The translations under genes and the position numbers were made by a program. From Daedaleopsis sinensis (Eukaryota > Basidiomycota > Agaricomycetes > Polyporales > Polyporaceae), in assembly GCA_033807695.1 (NCBI GenBank), contig CM066309.1, positions 2,852,001-2,916,000 on the forward strand: a DNA stretch of 64,000 nt, read 5' to 3'. Under the pieces are notes generated by a model that saw only the letters and a program-made list of their open reading frames with translations, made no database searches and was not told where the DNA came from. Below are positions 51,471 to 61,976 of the stretch, piece after piece (the first letter of the stretch is position 1; the number at the start of each line of letters is the position of its first letter).

Positions 51471-54238
51471 ATGGGCGCACCTCTTGATCCTAGCGCAGTA
51501 AAAGTCTATACTGTGAACGGAGAAGCATCTGGTTCTTCGTCTGCTCTTCCCGACTGGTTAACGCGGAAACGGGAAGCTAAGGGCAAGGGAAAGAGGGCTG
51601 CTCGAGAACACGTGGAGGGTACGATTGAGCTCATCCAAGATTTCGATTTTCCCGAGGCAAGCAATAAGGTGAAAACAACGCGGGACGGACACCATGCCGT
51701 CGCCACCGGGACGTACAAGCCACAAATACGCGTGTGGGACCTCGACCAGCTCTCGCTGAAGTTTGAGAGGCATACGGATGCAGAGAATGTCGACTTTGTT
51801 GTGAGTGAGTCTATCTGCTTTCGGCCTGGGGAGGGAGGAGGCTCGGCTTACCCCATGCAACTATGTCCGCTTCGCGCATGTCTGTAGATGCTCTCGGATG
51901 ATTGGACAAAGTCAATACACCTCCAAAACGACCGCTCCGTTGAGCTGCACACACAAGGCGGCTTCCACTACCGCACGCGCATCCCCCGCTTCGGCCGCGC
52001 CCTCGCCTACCACTTCCCTTCCTGCGACGCGCTCTTCGCGGGGTCCGGGCCCGAGGTCTTCCGCCTCAACCTCGACCAGGGCCGCTTCCTGAACCCACTG
52101 GTGCTGCAAGGGCAGGGGGAGGAGGCTGTCGCGGGCGTGAACGCCATCGACATCAACCCCGCGCACCAGCTGTTCGCGTTCGGCGTGGAGGGAAACGGCA
52201 CCGTCGAGTTCTGGGATCCACGGTCGCGGTCGCGGGTCGGCATCCTGAGTCTTCCGCGAGACAGGCTGATGCCTCTGAACGCGATGGCCCCCGCAACGCT
52301 CCCTGGGATTGACGACGGCGCGCGGTCTGCGCCGCTTTCGGTCACTGCGATCGCGTCGAGACCGGACGGGCTGTCGTATGCGGTGGGAACGTCGACTGGG
52401 CACACGCTGCTGTACGATATCCGGTCGGCGAGGCATCTGGCGGTGAAGGACCAGGGTTATGGGCTGCCCGTGAAGAAGGTGGAGTGGATTGAGGGCGGGA
52501 GTCGGATGGCGGGCGAGGGATACGTGCTCAGCGCAGACAAGAAGGTCATCAAGATCTGGAATCGCAACACGGTACGCGGCACACTGGGTTCCACGATTCC
52601 TCAAGAAACTGACCGGTTCCGTCTCTCTAGCCCGAATCGAATTTCACCTCAATTACCCCCGCTAACGACATCAACGATGTCCACCACGTCCCAGGGACCG
52701 GCCTCATGCTGCTAGCGAACGAGGGCATCAAGATGACCACGTACTTCGTGCCCCAGTTAGGTCCTGCGCCCAAATGGTGCTCGTTCCTCGAGAACCTGAC
52801 AGAGGAGATGGAGGACCAGACTACGCGAAACGCATACGAGGACTACAAGTTCATCGACCGCAGCGAGCTTACCAAGTACGTGCATATTCTATTCGCCCTT
52901 CTATCCTACCACCCGCTCAACGCACAACAGACTCGGTCTCGACCACCTTGTCGGCACGCCCGCGCTCAAGCCGTACATGCACGGCTACTTCGTCTCGCTC
53001 CAGCTCTACGACGCCGCACGCGTCATCGCGAATCCGTACGCGTACGCGGAGCACCGCGAGCGCATGGTACAGGAGAAGGTGGACAAGCTCGCGGAGACGC
53101 GCATCCGCTCGCGCAAGGACGGCGCGCGCGCGGGTGTCAAGGTCAACAAAGCGCTTGCAGAGAAGATCCGCAGGGATGAGGAGCGCGTGCGCAAGCACGA
53201 GGAACGCAAGGCTGCGAGGAAGGCGCGCGCCCTCGCCGCGGCTGCAGAAGGCGCGGAGGGCGGGGATGAGGAGGGCAGCGAAGAAGAGGATGCGATGGAC
53301 GTGGACGTGGACGCGGATGCTGAGGGAGAGGGCGCCCCCGTGGAGGAGCACGAGAAGCCCAGCCTGCTCCGTGACCCGCGTTTCGCGGCGGTGTTCGAGG
53401 ACGCCGAGTTCCAGGTGGACGAGAACACGAGGGAGTTCGCGCTGCTGAACCCGTCCTCGGTCGCGCATCGGCAGAACCGCGATGCGGGCCGCACCGCGCG
53501 CGCCAAGACGGCCGTCGAGGAGGAAGAGGAGGACAGCGACAAGTCGTCGTCGGACCCGCTCAGCGAGAGCGAGAGCGACGGGGGCAAGGGCGAGAAGGAC
53601 GGTAGCGACAGCGAGGACAGCGACGATGCAGGCAGTGAGTGGCTCCCCTTAGACTGCAGCTACTGTTACAGTTACTGCTGCTCCCCGGTGCCGCCGCACG
53701 CTGAGTATGCCGATGCTGACCGCCATCCACAGAGCTCTGGCAGGACGACATCCACACGCGCGAGGTCGCGCGCACCGCCGCGCGGAGCAAGTACAACCGC
53801 GTGCGCCCGCCCCCGCGCCGCGAGGCGAAGGTCCGACTCGTGCCCCTGCAGGCGCAGGACGCGCGCGGCGGCCGCGGCGTGGACAAGGACGCGACGTTCG
53901 GCCAGCGACGCGCGCAGGTTGGCGGCAAGGGCAAGGGCAAGGAGCGTGCGTCGTTCGCGTCTGGCCGTGCGGCGGACGGGGGCATGGAGGTGACGTTCGT
54001 GCCCCGGACGAGCTCGTCCGGGCACGACTACGACGAGGATGCGGACGTGGGCCAGGCGTCGAAGAAGGGCAAGGGCAAGGAGGGCAAGCGGAAGGGGGTC
54101 GAGGAGTTCGGGGCGGGGATGGAGCGGGGCGGCGGGGAGGATGCGGACGTCGCGTTGTCGGAAGCGGACAGGAGCGGGCGGACGCGTCGGCGGCAGGGGA
54201 TGCGGAGTGGGAGCAAAAATACGTTCAGGAGGATGTGA
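51471..54238 (+). CDS. ENP2: Nucleolar SSU-processome WD40 protein ENP2/NOL10
   Basis: Ribosome biogenesis factor of the 90S/SSU processome in the nucleolus. About 822 aa. Exons: 51471-51800, 51888-52571, 52631-52875, 52931-53634, 53733-54238. The start motif VKVYTVNG, LPDWLTRKRE, IELIQDFDFPEASNKVK, DGHHAVATGTYKPQIRVWDL, LKFERHTDAE, YRTRIPRFGRALAY and VEFWDPRSR follow the family order. The propeller continues to VLSADKKVIKIWN and NEGIKMTTYFVPQLGPAPKWCSFL. Then comes the NOL10 signature: LVGTPALKPYMHGYFV, YAYAEHRERMVQEKVDK, DPRFAAVFEDAEFQVDE. The C-terminal 250 residues are low complexity, K/E/D/S rich (nucleolar). The last intron (53635-53732) sits in the acidic stretch. Confidence 0.92.
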
Positions 54239-54635
54239 TAGATCTGCTCTTTCTTGGCTTCGTACTCCAGACAGCTGCTCTATTGGCTTGGCCATTAGCT
54301 TTGTACATTGTGCTTTTAACCACACACATGGCCACGGGCTGCTTGTGGTGCACCCGATCCTCGCTCCTCGTATTAGGACACAAGAGAGTTCGATGAGTTG
54401 TGAGTGACCATTCTGAGCACAAAATGCAATGTATGGCCACAAGAGCGAGCTGCGTAAGTATTCGAACGAAGAAATAAGTTAGCTACGATGGATACAGGAG
54501 CTGTGTCTACCATACAATATATGCAGTATTTACATGCGCAACGTGCAAGCAACCCCCAAGTCCGTTCTGTATGCATTCTATGCCACCTCCCCGGCGACGT
54601 TCGCACCCATCGCGTCCTGGATCGCGAGGCGGGGG
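54239..54635. other. Convergent intergenic region
   Basis: About 400 bp between the ENP2 and coiled-coil gene ends; it should hold both 3' UTRs. No gene seen. Confidence 0.4.
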
Positions 54636-56695
54636 TCACGACGCCGCCGCCCGCGCGGGAGTGCCGACCGCAGCCGCGGCCGCCTGCGCGACGTTCGCCC
54701 GGGGGGAGAACGGCGTCGAGCCCGGGTTCAGCTCCGACTTGGCCGCCACCGCCGCCTGCACGGTCTGCTGTTGCGAATGCGAATGCGAAGAATGCGAGTG
54801 CGAATGCGAGTGCGAGTGCGCGCGCGAAGGCTCGAACGGCGGTGCGCGCCCGGAGAGCAGCGACGCGCCATTGATACTGTTCGAATGGTTCAAGTTGTTC
54901 GGGTTGCCTGCGCTCGCACTCGCGCTTGCGGGGGTCGCGGTGCCCGAGGCCGTCGACGCAGAGGACGAGCCGGACGAGGGCTGCGCGCGGAAGGCGCGCG
55001 CGTGCACGGCGTGCGCCGGGTGCGGGTGGTTCTTGTGCGGCGGCTGGCGGGCAGGGACGTGGAGCACCCCGGGGACTGCGCCGGTGCTTGTGCCCGAGGA
55101 GGCTGGAGGAGGGAGAGTCGAGCTCTGCGCGGACGCGTGGAAGGGGCCGCCGCGCACCGCGGCTCCTGGGGCGGCTCCTGGGGCAATCACCCCTGGACGA
55201 TGGGGTGGGGGGAATGACTGGCGGGGGTGGTGGTGCGGGTGTGCGTGGTGCGGCGCGTGCGGGTGCGAGTGTCGTTTGCGGGGGTGGACTGCATGCTGGT
55301 TTGCGTGTGGCGGGAAGGTCGGATTCAGATGCGCGTGCGGGTGCGCGCCGTGATTGTGGACGTTGTGGGCATGTGCGCGGGTTTGGGAACGGTGCGAGCT
55401 GGCGTGGGGGAGGCTATCGCCTTCGAGGGAGCTCGAGTCGCCCGCACGTTCTCTATTTCCAGAGTCGCTCTCCTCGAGCTCGGCGGCAGCGTCGGCCTCG
55501 TACCCGTATGGATCATTCTCGACACGCTCGCGCTCCTCCTCCAGCTTCCGCAGCCTCTCCTCGAGCTCGGCAAGCACACCGCCCTCGCCCTCGAGCTTCT
55601 CCCGCTTCCCACTCAGCTTCTCGAGTCGGTTCACAAGGCCCGCGAGCTCAGCCTGCATCGCCTCCGCTCTCGCCTTCTCCCGCTGCTCCGCCTCCTCGCG
55701 CTTCGCGCGCACGCGTGCGGCCTCCTCCTTCAACTGTGCCCACTCCTTCTCCACCTCCGACTTGCGCACCTCGAGCGCGGGCAGGGCGGCCTCGACGTCC
55801 TTGATGAGCTCTTCGATATCGCGCGCGGCAGCTAGCGTCTGCTTCACCGCCTCCTGCAGCGCGAGCACCTTCTTGCGCGCACGACTCTCTCCAGCGGCCT
55901 GCCTGTCGGACGCACGCTTGAGGATGTCGATTTCGGATCGGAGCTGGGCGTCGGCCTTCTGGGACTCGCGGCGCGCGGACTTGAGACTGGTGGTCAGGTT
56001 CGAATGCTCGGTGTTGAGGAGGCTGAGTGCGTGGGTGAGTTGGAGGCGGCGGTCTTCGAGCGTGAACGGGGAAGCGGACGTGTGGCCATTCGGCGAGTGC
56101 GCGCCACCGTTTGCATGCGACGGCGAGGACGAGAGCGGTATTGAGGAGGAGTCTGGCGATCCGGCTACGCTTTCTTCTGGGAGTGGCTCGGGAAGGGAGG
56201 TGTCTGCACGACCGTCGTTGTCTGATGGGATGGCTAAGACTACCCTCCAAATGAGAACGAGAAGGAGGACGTACCGGTCGTGATCTGACTTCGAACGCTA
56301 GCTTCGCCAGGCAAGATCCCAAGCTCGATATCGTACTGCCGTGCGGGCATGAGACCATAGAGGATGATGATAGCTTCGTCGAGGACGTCGTCCATCTTGA
56401 GTATGACCCTCTGCCATGGTGTGCCGTTTACCTTGACGGAGAGACCCTTGGCAAGGAGGTCAGGCAGAACCTGGTTCTGGGCAGTGTCGGCGGTGCTTGC
56501 GCTATCGCGGCTCTGATCGTCGTCGTCGGACGAGGAGAGGCCGAGGGAGGCGAGGTCGGCATTGGTAGAGTCGCTGGAGGAGTAGGGGGAGGTGAGGATG
56601 AAGGTGACGGAGACAGACGTGATCTCGCGGACGTAGAGGGAGAGGGAGGGATGCCAGGGTCGGATAGAGTGCCATTCTGTGAACTGGTCGTCCAT
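54636..56695 (-). CDS. Coiled-coil protein with Fn3-like N-terminus and His-rich tail, unknown function
   Basis: About 668 aa from exons 56275-56695 and 54636-56221. Residues 1-140 are beta-rich with WHSIRPWHPSLSLYV, ITSVSVTF and LMPARQYDIELG, resembling a fibronectin-III-like fold. A Ser/Asp-rich linker follows. Residues about 190-370 form a long heptad-rich coiled coil (EAVKQTLAAARDIEELIKDV, SEVEKEWAQLKEEAARVRAK, LEERLRKLEEERERVE). The C-terminal 270 residues are low complexity: His/Pro-rich clusters (HPHAPHHAHPHHHP), Ala/Ser tracts and an HSHSHSHSH run. No catalytic motif. The start at 56695 is chosen because the frame is closed before it, but 5' splice signals upstream (see findings) leave the N-terminus open. 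A cytoskeletal, trafficking or metal-binding role would be a guess. Confidence 0.7.
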
Positions 56696-57074
56696 TTTGG
56701 TGCGATGAGAGAGCTCTCACACCACTTGGTTATACCACTCTCTGCAATCCATCAGCTCCAGCTCGTATTTCTGTCCGTGCTGGACACGCACCTTGTAGGG
56801 ACTCATGCACGAGTAGGCGACGACGAGCACGCGTTGCGCGTTGGAGGCTGCGAGGAAGTTGAACGGTAAGTACAAGATCGAAGGCGTAGACTCTACGGCA
56901 TGCGCAAACGGGTCCTTCCCGATCGGATCTTGCCCCGGAATTTTGCGCCCCCATCTGCAAACGGGCGCTACACCAGTACTTACTCTAACTTGCTAACTGA
57001 CGTCATCTCTAGTACTTACCTTCTACACCAGACCAGCGGCCCAACACCGTGAAAGAGCCCAGCCATTCGCAAAC
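56696..57074. promoter_or_regulatory. Divergent interval (coiled-coil gene / DJ-1), with 5' UTR intron signals
   Basis: 379 bp. On the minus strand there are good intron signals: AAG before GTGCGT with TTGCAG acceptor (56742-56791, 50 nt) and GTAAGTACT before CCCGTTTGCAG (about 57014 to 56956). They suggest a spliced 5' leader for the coiled-coil gene. The DJ-1 start is at the right edge. Confidence 0.4.
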
Positions 57075-58051
57075 ATGCCTTCAGCTTTGATCCTCATTGC
57101 AGATGGAACAGAGGAGATGGAATTGTGCGCTTGCTGCATTTCATGTCCACCAAAAGCTGTAACCTGAGGTTCATCTAACAGCACTATCACCTACGACACT
57201 CTCGTCCGTGCCGGGGTATCGTGCACCTCTGCCTTCGTGTCCAACGAAGAGAGAGATGCAGGGAAGGGCACATTTGAGAAGAACCCGCCTTTCGCAAAGG
57301 GATCGCGCGGTATCAATATCCTCCCTGATACCTATTTCTCTCCGCAAGCTGCCACTCCGGTAGGCCGTTCGGCGTTCGACCCCATGCTCAGCGATGATAA
57401 CAATTGAGGGATCTACTAAAAGGACAAGTATGATCTGATCGTTGTACCAAGGGGAGCGAAGGGAGCCCAAACGATTTCGGAGAGCTCCCCGGTCCAGCAT
57501 CTTATCCGCAAGTACATCGAAGCTGGGAAGTTTGTCGGAATGATCTGCGCAGGTCATGTGCACTTGCTCGTAAAGATGTTGGAAGAGAAGCTGACCGTGG
57601 CTGCTGATGTGACTACAGGTAGCCTGGCCGCATTAACCTCAAAGCTGCCGAGGCAGGCAATCACCTCTCACCCTGGCGTCCGTGATCAGCTCAAAGACGG
57701 TATGTTCCAACGACAGTCTAGGTCTGGTGTCTGTAATGCTGACGGTGAATTTACCCTAGCATTCGACTACTCGGAAGAGCCTGTCGTGGTCTCAGGCAAG
57801 CTCGTCACAAGGTCAGACTTTCTCGTACCTTTGTGTCCGAGTCGCTGATTACTGACATATATACATCGCGCCCACCAGTCGAGGTCCTGGTTAGTGGTTT
57901 TTGCTACCCAATTCGACCTGAGAGATTCATCATATGTCTGCCAGGTACTACATTCCCGTTTGCTCTTACCCTGGTGGAACTGTTGTGCGGTAAAGAGAAG
58001 CGCGCCGAAGTAGCTGGACCAATGGTTTTCCCCTCGGGCACCTTTGCTTGA
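57075..58051 (+). CDS. DJ-1/PARK7-type protein of the DJ-1/PfpI family
   Basis: Small cytosolic class I glutamine-amidotransferase-like protein linked to oxidative stress defence and glyoxal detoxification in other organisms. About 202 aa. Exons: 57075-57124, 57182-57359, 57423-57552, 57619-57699, 57760-57811, 57879-57889, 57945-58051. Motifs: LILIADGTEEMEF with the conserved Glu; ITYDTLVRAG; YDLIVVPRGAKGAQ; the nucleophile elbow GMICAGSLAAL with Cys; HPGV; and RGPGTTFPFALTLVE, the family signature. The signature is encoded across an 11-nt exon. All expected active-site residues (Glu, Cys) are present. The family has chaperone, deglycase and glyoxalase members; I cannot pick one. Confidence 0.88.
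57879..57889 (+). other. 11-nt micro-exon in the DJ-1 gene
   Basis: TCGAGGTCCTG between CACCAG and GTTAGT. It supplies the SRGPG residues between exons ending AG and starting GT ACT ACA. Without it the RGPGTTFPFAL signature cannot be formed. Confidence 0.8.
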
Positions 58052-58520
58052 AGATTCGGGGTGGAACCATCGCTCTATCGCTCTGCAATTGAAGTGTAGG
58101 ATAATGGTGAATGAACGACTCCGAGAAGCATTCACTTTGCATTATTTTGAGTCGGATTCTCGGGTACGCGGGGTTATGCCAGAGATCCGGTACTGACTAA
58201 TATTCATCGGCACGCAACGAGGCTAATACTCTTCAAGCACCCCAAACTCCCGAGAGCTCGGAGAAGCTCGGGGTACTAGTTTGCTGATCCCAAGCTAACA
58301 GCAGCGCACTGTTACGGCAGGCCGATTCGCCGACGCGGATCGCCAGCCATGGTAGTACGCTAGCCGACCTCGAATACAAGGGCCACTATAGACTCTGTAG
58401 TCGTTTCATAACAATATTGAATAACTAACACCCGTCACTAAAACACTGCAAGCTTGCGGCTTCGCATGACAAACTACAGCAGACATCAATACAGAACATG
58501 CTCCCTGTCGTCAGTGACGC
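58052..58520. other. Intergenic region
   Basis: About 470 bp with the DJ-1 3' UTR and distal promoter of secreted protein B. No gene is supported. Confidence 0.4.
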
Positions 58521-58526
58521 ATATAA
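58521..58526 (+). promoter_or_regulatory. TATA box of secreted protein B
   Basis: ATATAA, about 156 bp before the ATG at 58677, at the same place as the element upstream of copy A. A probable 5' UTR intron (GTGAGCCTGCC...CATCGCAG, about 58586-58637) follows and is conserved in both copies. Confidence 0.55.
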
Positions 58527-58676
58527 CTAGCCTCACACTCACTTCGCTCAACAGCAACCCACTCCCCTGTCACCCGCTTTTCTTCGGTGAGCCTGCCAGA
58601 TCCGCATCCACTATCGACTGGTGTTCTCACATCGCAGCGACGTACTGCACAGCTTCAAAACCAGCCAGTCCTCACC

Positions 58677-59220
58677 ATGGTCAAGCTCGCTACCTTCTGC
58701 ACCGCTGTCGCTGCCTGTGCTGTCGCCGTCCAGGGCGCAGTACTCCTCCCGAAGGCCGGTGCGTAACCCTTATCCCACTCAACTCGATTTCCAACACCTA
58801 ACTTGTTGTGATACTTCACCCACTACCCTCACTTCAGATTGCCCTGTTCCTGACAGGCCCCAGGTCACCTGCCAGACGAGTGGGGGAAGCCCCAACAGTA
58901 ACGACTGCGCCGTGGCGATCAACCGGCTGGGCGGCCAGTGCACGCAGCGCAACACCGCCCCAGGCGGCTCGTGGTGCACGACACTAGTCAAAGTCGACTC
59001 GTGCAAGATCGACGTCTGCGGGTACCCGCACGGGCAGCTGGACGATATGGTCGACAGCCACCCGTATATGCGCTCGCTCTTGAAGACGTGCCAGAGCGGC
59101 GGCCGCGTCGGGGGGATCGTCCGGCCCTCCCCGTGCTACGTCGACTGGTCCCATGTCGACGAGAACTATCCGCATAACAGTAACGGCTACAGGCTCCAGT
59201 TCTCGCACTCGGGCTCATAG
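58677..59220 (+). CDS. Small secreted cysteine-rich protein, copy B
   Basis: About 154 aa, paralogue of copy A (13552-14065). Exons 58677-58758 and 58838-59220. Signal peptide MVKLATFCTAVAACAVAVQG, then LPKAD. The mature chain carries nine cysteines in the same spacing as copy A, plus DSCKIDVCG, CQSGGRVGG, PSPCYVDWSHV and YRLQFSHSGS. Identity with copy A looks close to 65% by eye. The nine cysteines mean one could be unpaired. No known domain recognised; a wall, adhesion or effector-like role is possible. It is convergent with the intact TAH18 gene. Confidence 0.85.
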
Positions 59221-59547
59221 ACGGTGCGTCGTCTCGTACGTTCCTGGGCCGCATGCAAGCTTAGAAGGCTCTGCTAACTACTGAATGTTTCAGGTCGGCT
59301 CAAGATCGCGGCACTACGAGTCATAAACACTTGGGTTGTTCCTACTATCACCGTTTCCCTACTGTCGAGCGTATTGTAATCACCAATAATACTGGGCTCA
59401 TGCCACGCGTATCGAACGGGGGGCGGCTCACACTGCTCGACGCTGGACCAGTCTAAGATGTGGGTACATAGTTGTCGGTAGTTTGGGCTCCGCGGGTGTG
59501 ATTGTCAACGTTCTACCTGGAGCGAGAGCGCACGTTCACCGTGGCAA
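59221..59547. other. Convergent 3' region, partly duplicated at 13.1-13.55 kb
   Basis: About 330 bp. The first 60 bp look like a 3' UTR intron of the secreted-protein gene (GTGCGTCG...TTTCAG). The part from 59494 is similar, in inverse orientation, to 13143-13200. It holds the 44-nt swapped segment. Confidence 0.55.
59373..59416 (+). repeat. 44-nt segment matching 13381-13424 on the same strand
   Basis: See the entry at 13381. 40 of 44 positions match; both partners are read on the plus strand while the surrounding blocks are inverted. Confidence 0.75.
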
Positions 59548-61694
59548 TCAACTCCAGCACTCTTCGACCAACCGCCCTTCCCTCTCCATCCTCGCGACAT
59601 ACTCCTTCGCCTCCTCCTCGCTGCGCCCGCCCTCGCTCTCGACCGCATACGCAAGCGCAGCGCGCACAGCGGCGGGCATCTTGTTCGCCGAGCCCGAGAT
59701 GTACACCCACGCCCCCCGCACGCCCACGAGCTCCCACACCCGCTTCGCGTCCGCACGGAGCAGATCCTGGACGTACGTCCGCGGCCGCCCCTCCGGCCCG
59801 TCGCGCGAGAACGCCGCGCGGTACACGAGCTTCCCGGACTCGGCCAGCGCGCGCCACTCGTCGCCGTAGTGGTGGTCCCGCGCCTCCGACCGACACCCGA
59901 AGTAGAGCGTGTTCGCTGAGACCCCGTCGTGCACCCGCTGCTGGATGACGGCACGCATGGGCGCGACGCCTGTCCCGGGCCCGATGCACAACACGGGGGT
60001 GGTGTCGTTGGGGACGGTGATGAACCCCTTCTGGAAGCCGATGCGCAGCTGGGAACCGGGGTCGAGGCCGGCGAGCCAGGTCGTGCATACGCCCCGACGG
60101 GGGATTTGCAGCATCGTCTTGTACTGCACGATCGCTATGCAGAGCTGCACGCTGCGTGGATGTCGCTGGAGGAGGTCGTGAATATCGTAGCAGAATACAA
60201 GACCGATGGGGTGACTGACTTTGATTGAGCTCGCTATCGAAAATTGCCGTGGTCGCAAAGGAGGAAACAGGTCGAACACATAATCTCTCGGGATCCTCGC
60301 CGATCGGAACTCTTCTAGCACTTCTCGTATTGTTCTCCGTGGCCGTTGACAGTATTCGTAAAGGTCGTCCTACGACAGAGAGTCATGAGGACGATAGGTG
60401 CAAGCAATAATGACCGATTTACCGCGCCCTCTTCCCCGGTGAGGAACTCCTCAAGCTTGTCACGCTCCATTTCATCGGTAGTGAAATGCTTCAAGAGTGC
60501 GAAAAAAGACCGCCTCGGGACCGCATTGATGTCGACGTAACGAGTGAAGATCTCACGTATGGTTGTTGTAGTCGGAAGATGGTCAGGGAGAGACTGGTCT
60601 GTAGTGATCGTTCGCTCGCCTGCTGCCTATACAATGTTATGTGTGCGCACCTTCTAAGATATGTTCAATTTCTACGGGGTCGTCGGCGGAATTGATAAAC
60701 CCTATGCACGCGAGGAAGGACTCAACGTCTGCAGGCATTGCTTCCGGATGGATTACTGCCACGTCCCCTGGCTCGTATCTACACTGTAGTCAGAAAGCAT
60801 TATAGACACGTTCATAGCCATGTAACTCACAGTACGGTCTCATCCAGTTGAAAATCGAAGTGTCGGACGTCCTGATACCAATCGGGGGCGGTTATACGTC
60901 GATTGCACGTCAGCGTTGCAGTGTGATATTCCCGGTCGGTAACCAAGGGATCTTTGCGAGTCAACTGGGTACCCGGCTGTCCGTCCGATATCGAGGCCCG
61001 TGGCGGAGGAAGATCATCCCACGTGTCTTGGGTCATCCCTTCTGGTAGTGGATACAATTGCAGCAAAGCCTCAGTCAGTTTCTCTGCCCAGGGACCAAGC
61101 GCGCCCTCGACGCTGCGGCAATGTTAGTTATCCAAAAGGAATCATCGAGCATATTCATGACTCACCCCAGATGATGCTGCTCATCTCCTTCCCCTCGGGT
61201 GCATAGCTCGTTCGCACCAAGCTGTACTAGCCGCCTGCTCAGTAGCTTCCCAGGCCAGCAGAACTTTTCGTACGAGCTGTCGCCAAGACCAAAGACAGCG
61301 AAAGCGAGATCTTCGAAGAGGTCATCGGGCAGGTCGGCACGGAGGAGCAATTGCCAGAGAGGAGTCATTCCACGAGGCTCACGCCCGGATCCGGTAGTAG
61401 AGACGACAAATAGAACGAGGTGTTCGTTTATCAACTCGATCTATGTGCGTGCCTTTGGATGAGTATCGTGCGTCGAATGCGAGGCTAGAGGCTTACAGGT
61501 GAGTAGACGTCCATATTGTGTACCCGCGCACGGATATGCAAGCAGCGGCAGAGTCGTGCAAGCCTGTCCGCAACATCCTGTGCCGTTCCGGTCTCAGTGG
61601 CGTACAGGATTGTGAGGGTGCGGTCGTCGTGTGCATGTTCGTGGTCGAGAGGGGTCGACGAACGAGTTGAAGGTGATGGTGGACGAGAGGACAT
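59548..61694 (-). CDS. TAH18: NADPH-dependent diflavin oxidoreductase (Tah18/NDOR1)
   Basis: Electron donor to Dre2 for cytosolic Fe-S cluster assembly. About 608 aa. Exons: 61497-61694, 61166-61440, 60831-61112, 60651-60778, 60423-60598, 60220-60369, 59548-60165. The FMN domain starts with LTILYATETGTAQDVADRLA and continues VLFVVSTTGSGREPRGM and FAVFGLGDSSYEKFCWPGK. A linker precedes YEPGDVAVIHP. The connecting/FAD part has IREIFTRYVDINAVPRRSFF, ARIPRDYVFDLFPPLRPRQFSIASS and the GVCTTWLAGL loop. The NADPH domain shows CIGPGTGVAPMRAVIQQR, YFGCRSEARDHHYGDEW, and the C-terminal VYISGSANKMPAAVR and EECWS. Trp at the second-last position matches the FAD-shielding aromatic of this family. All domains are complete, unlike the fragment at 12985. 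Confidence 0.93.
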
Positions 61695-61976
61695 CTTTAT
61701 CAGATAACGTGCACGGAAGGAGGCGCTTAGATCTACCGTGCAGCAGGCGCCTATACATCACCTTTGAGTGACTCCGAGCTGTCACCATGACTAGCCACCG
61801 CTGCTCACTCGGACTCGAATCCAGCCTGAATCCCTCATCAGATGCTTAGGGAGACGCGCCATGGACAGTGGATTTTTCGCTTTATCGCATTCGCTATTTG
61901 TGGTGCTCGCGCGCCGTCGACATTGGCACAATGTCATTCAATCATGGACCAACTCTCCTAAATCACAGGTATTGAC
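61695..61976. other. Intergenic region upstream of TAH18
   Basis: About 280 bp between the TAH18 start and the MTH1-like stop. It should contain the TAH18 promoter and the MTH1-like 3' end. No motif called. Confidence 0.35.

Noticed and set aside
51912..52604. Long open frame antisense to ENP2
   Set aside because: Shadow of the WD40-coding exon; ENP2 has clear family motifs in the sense direction.
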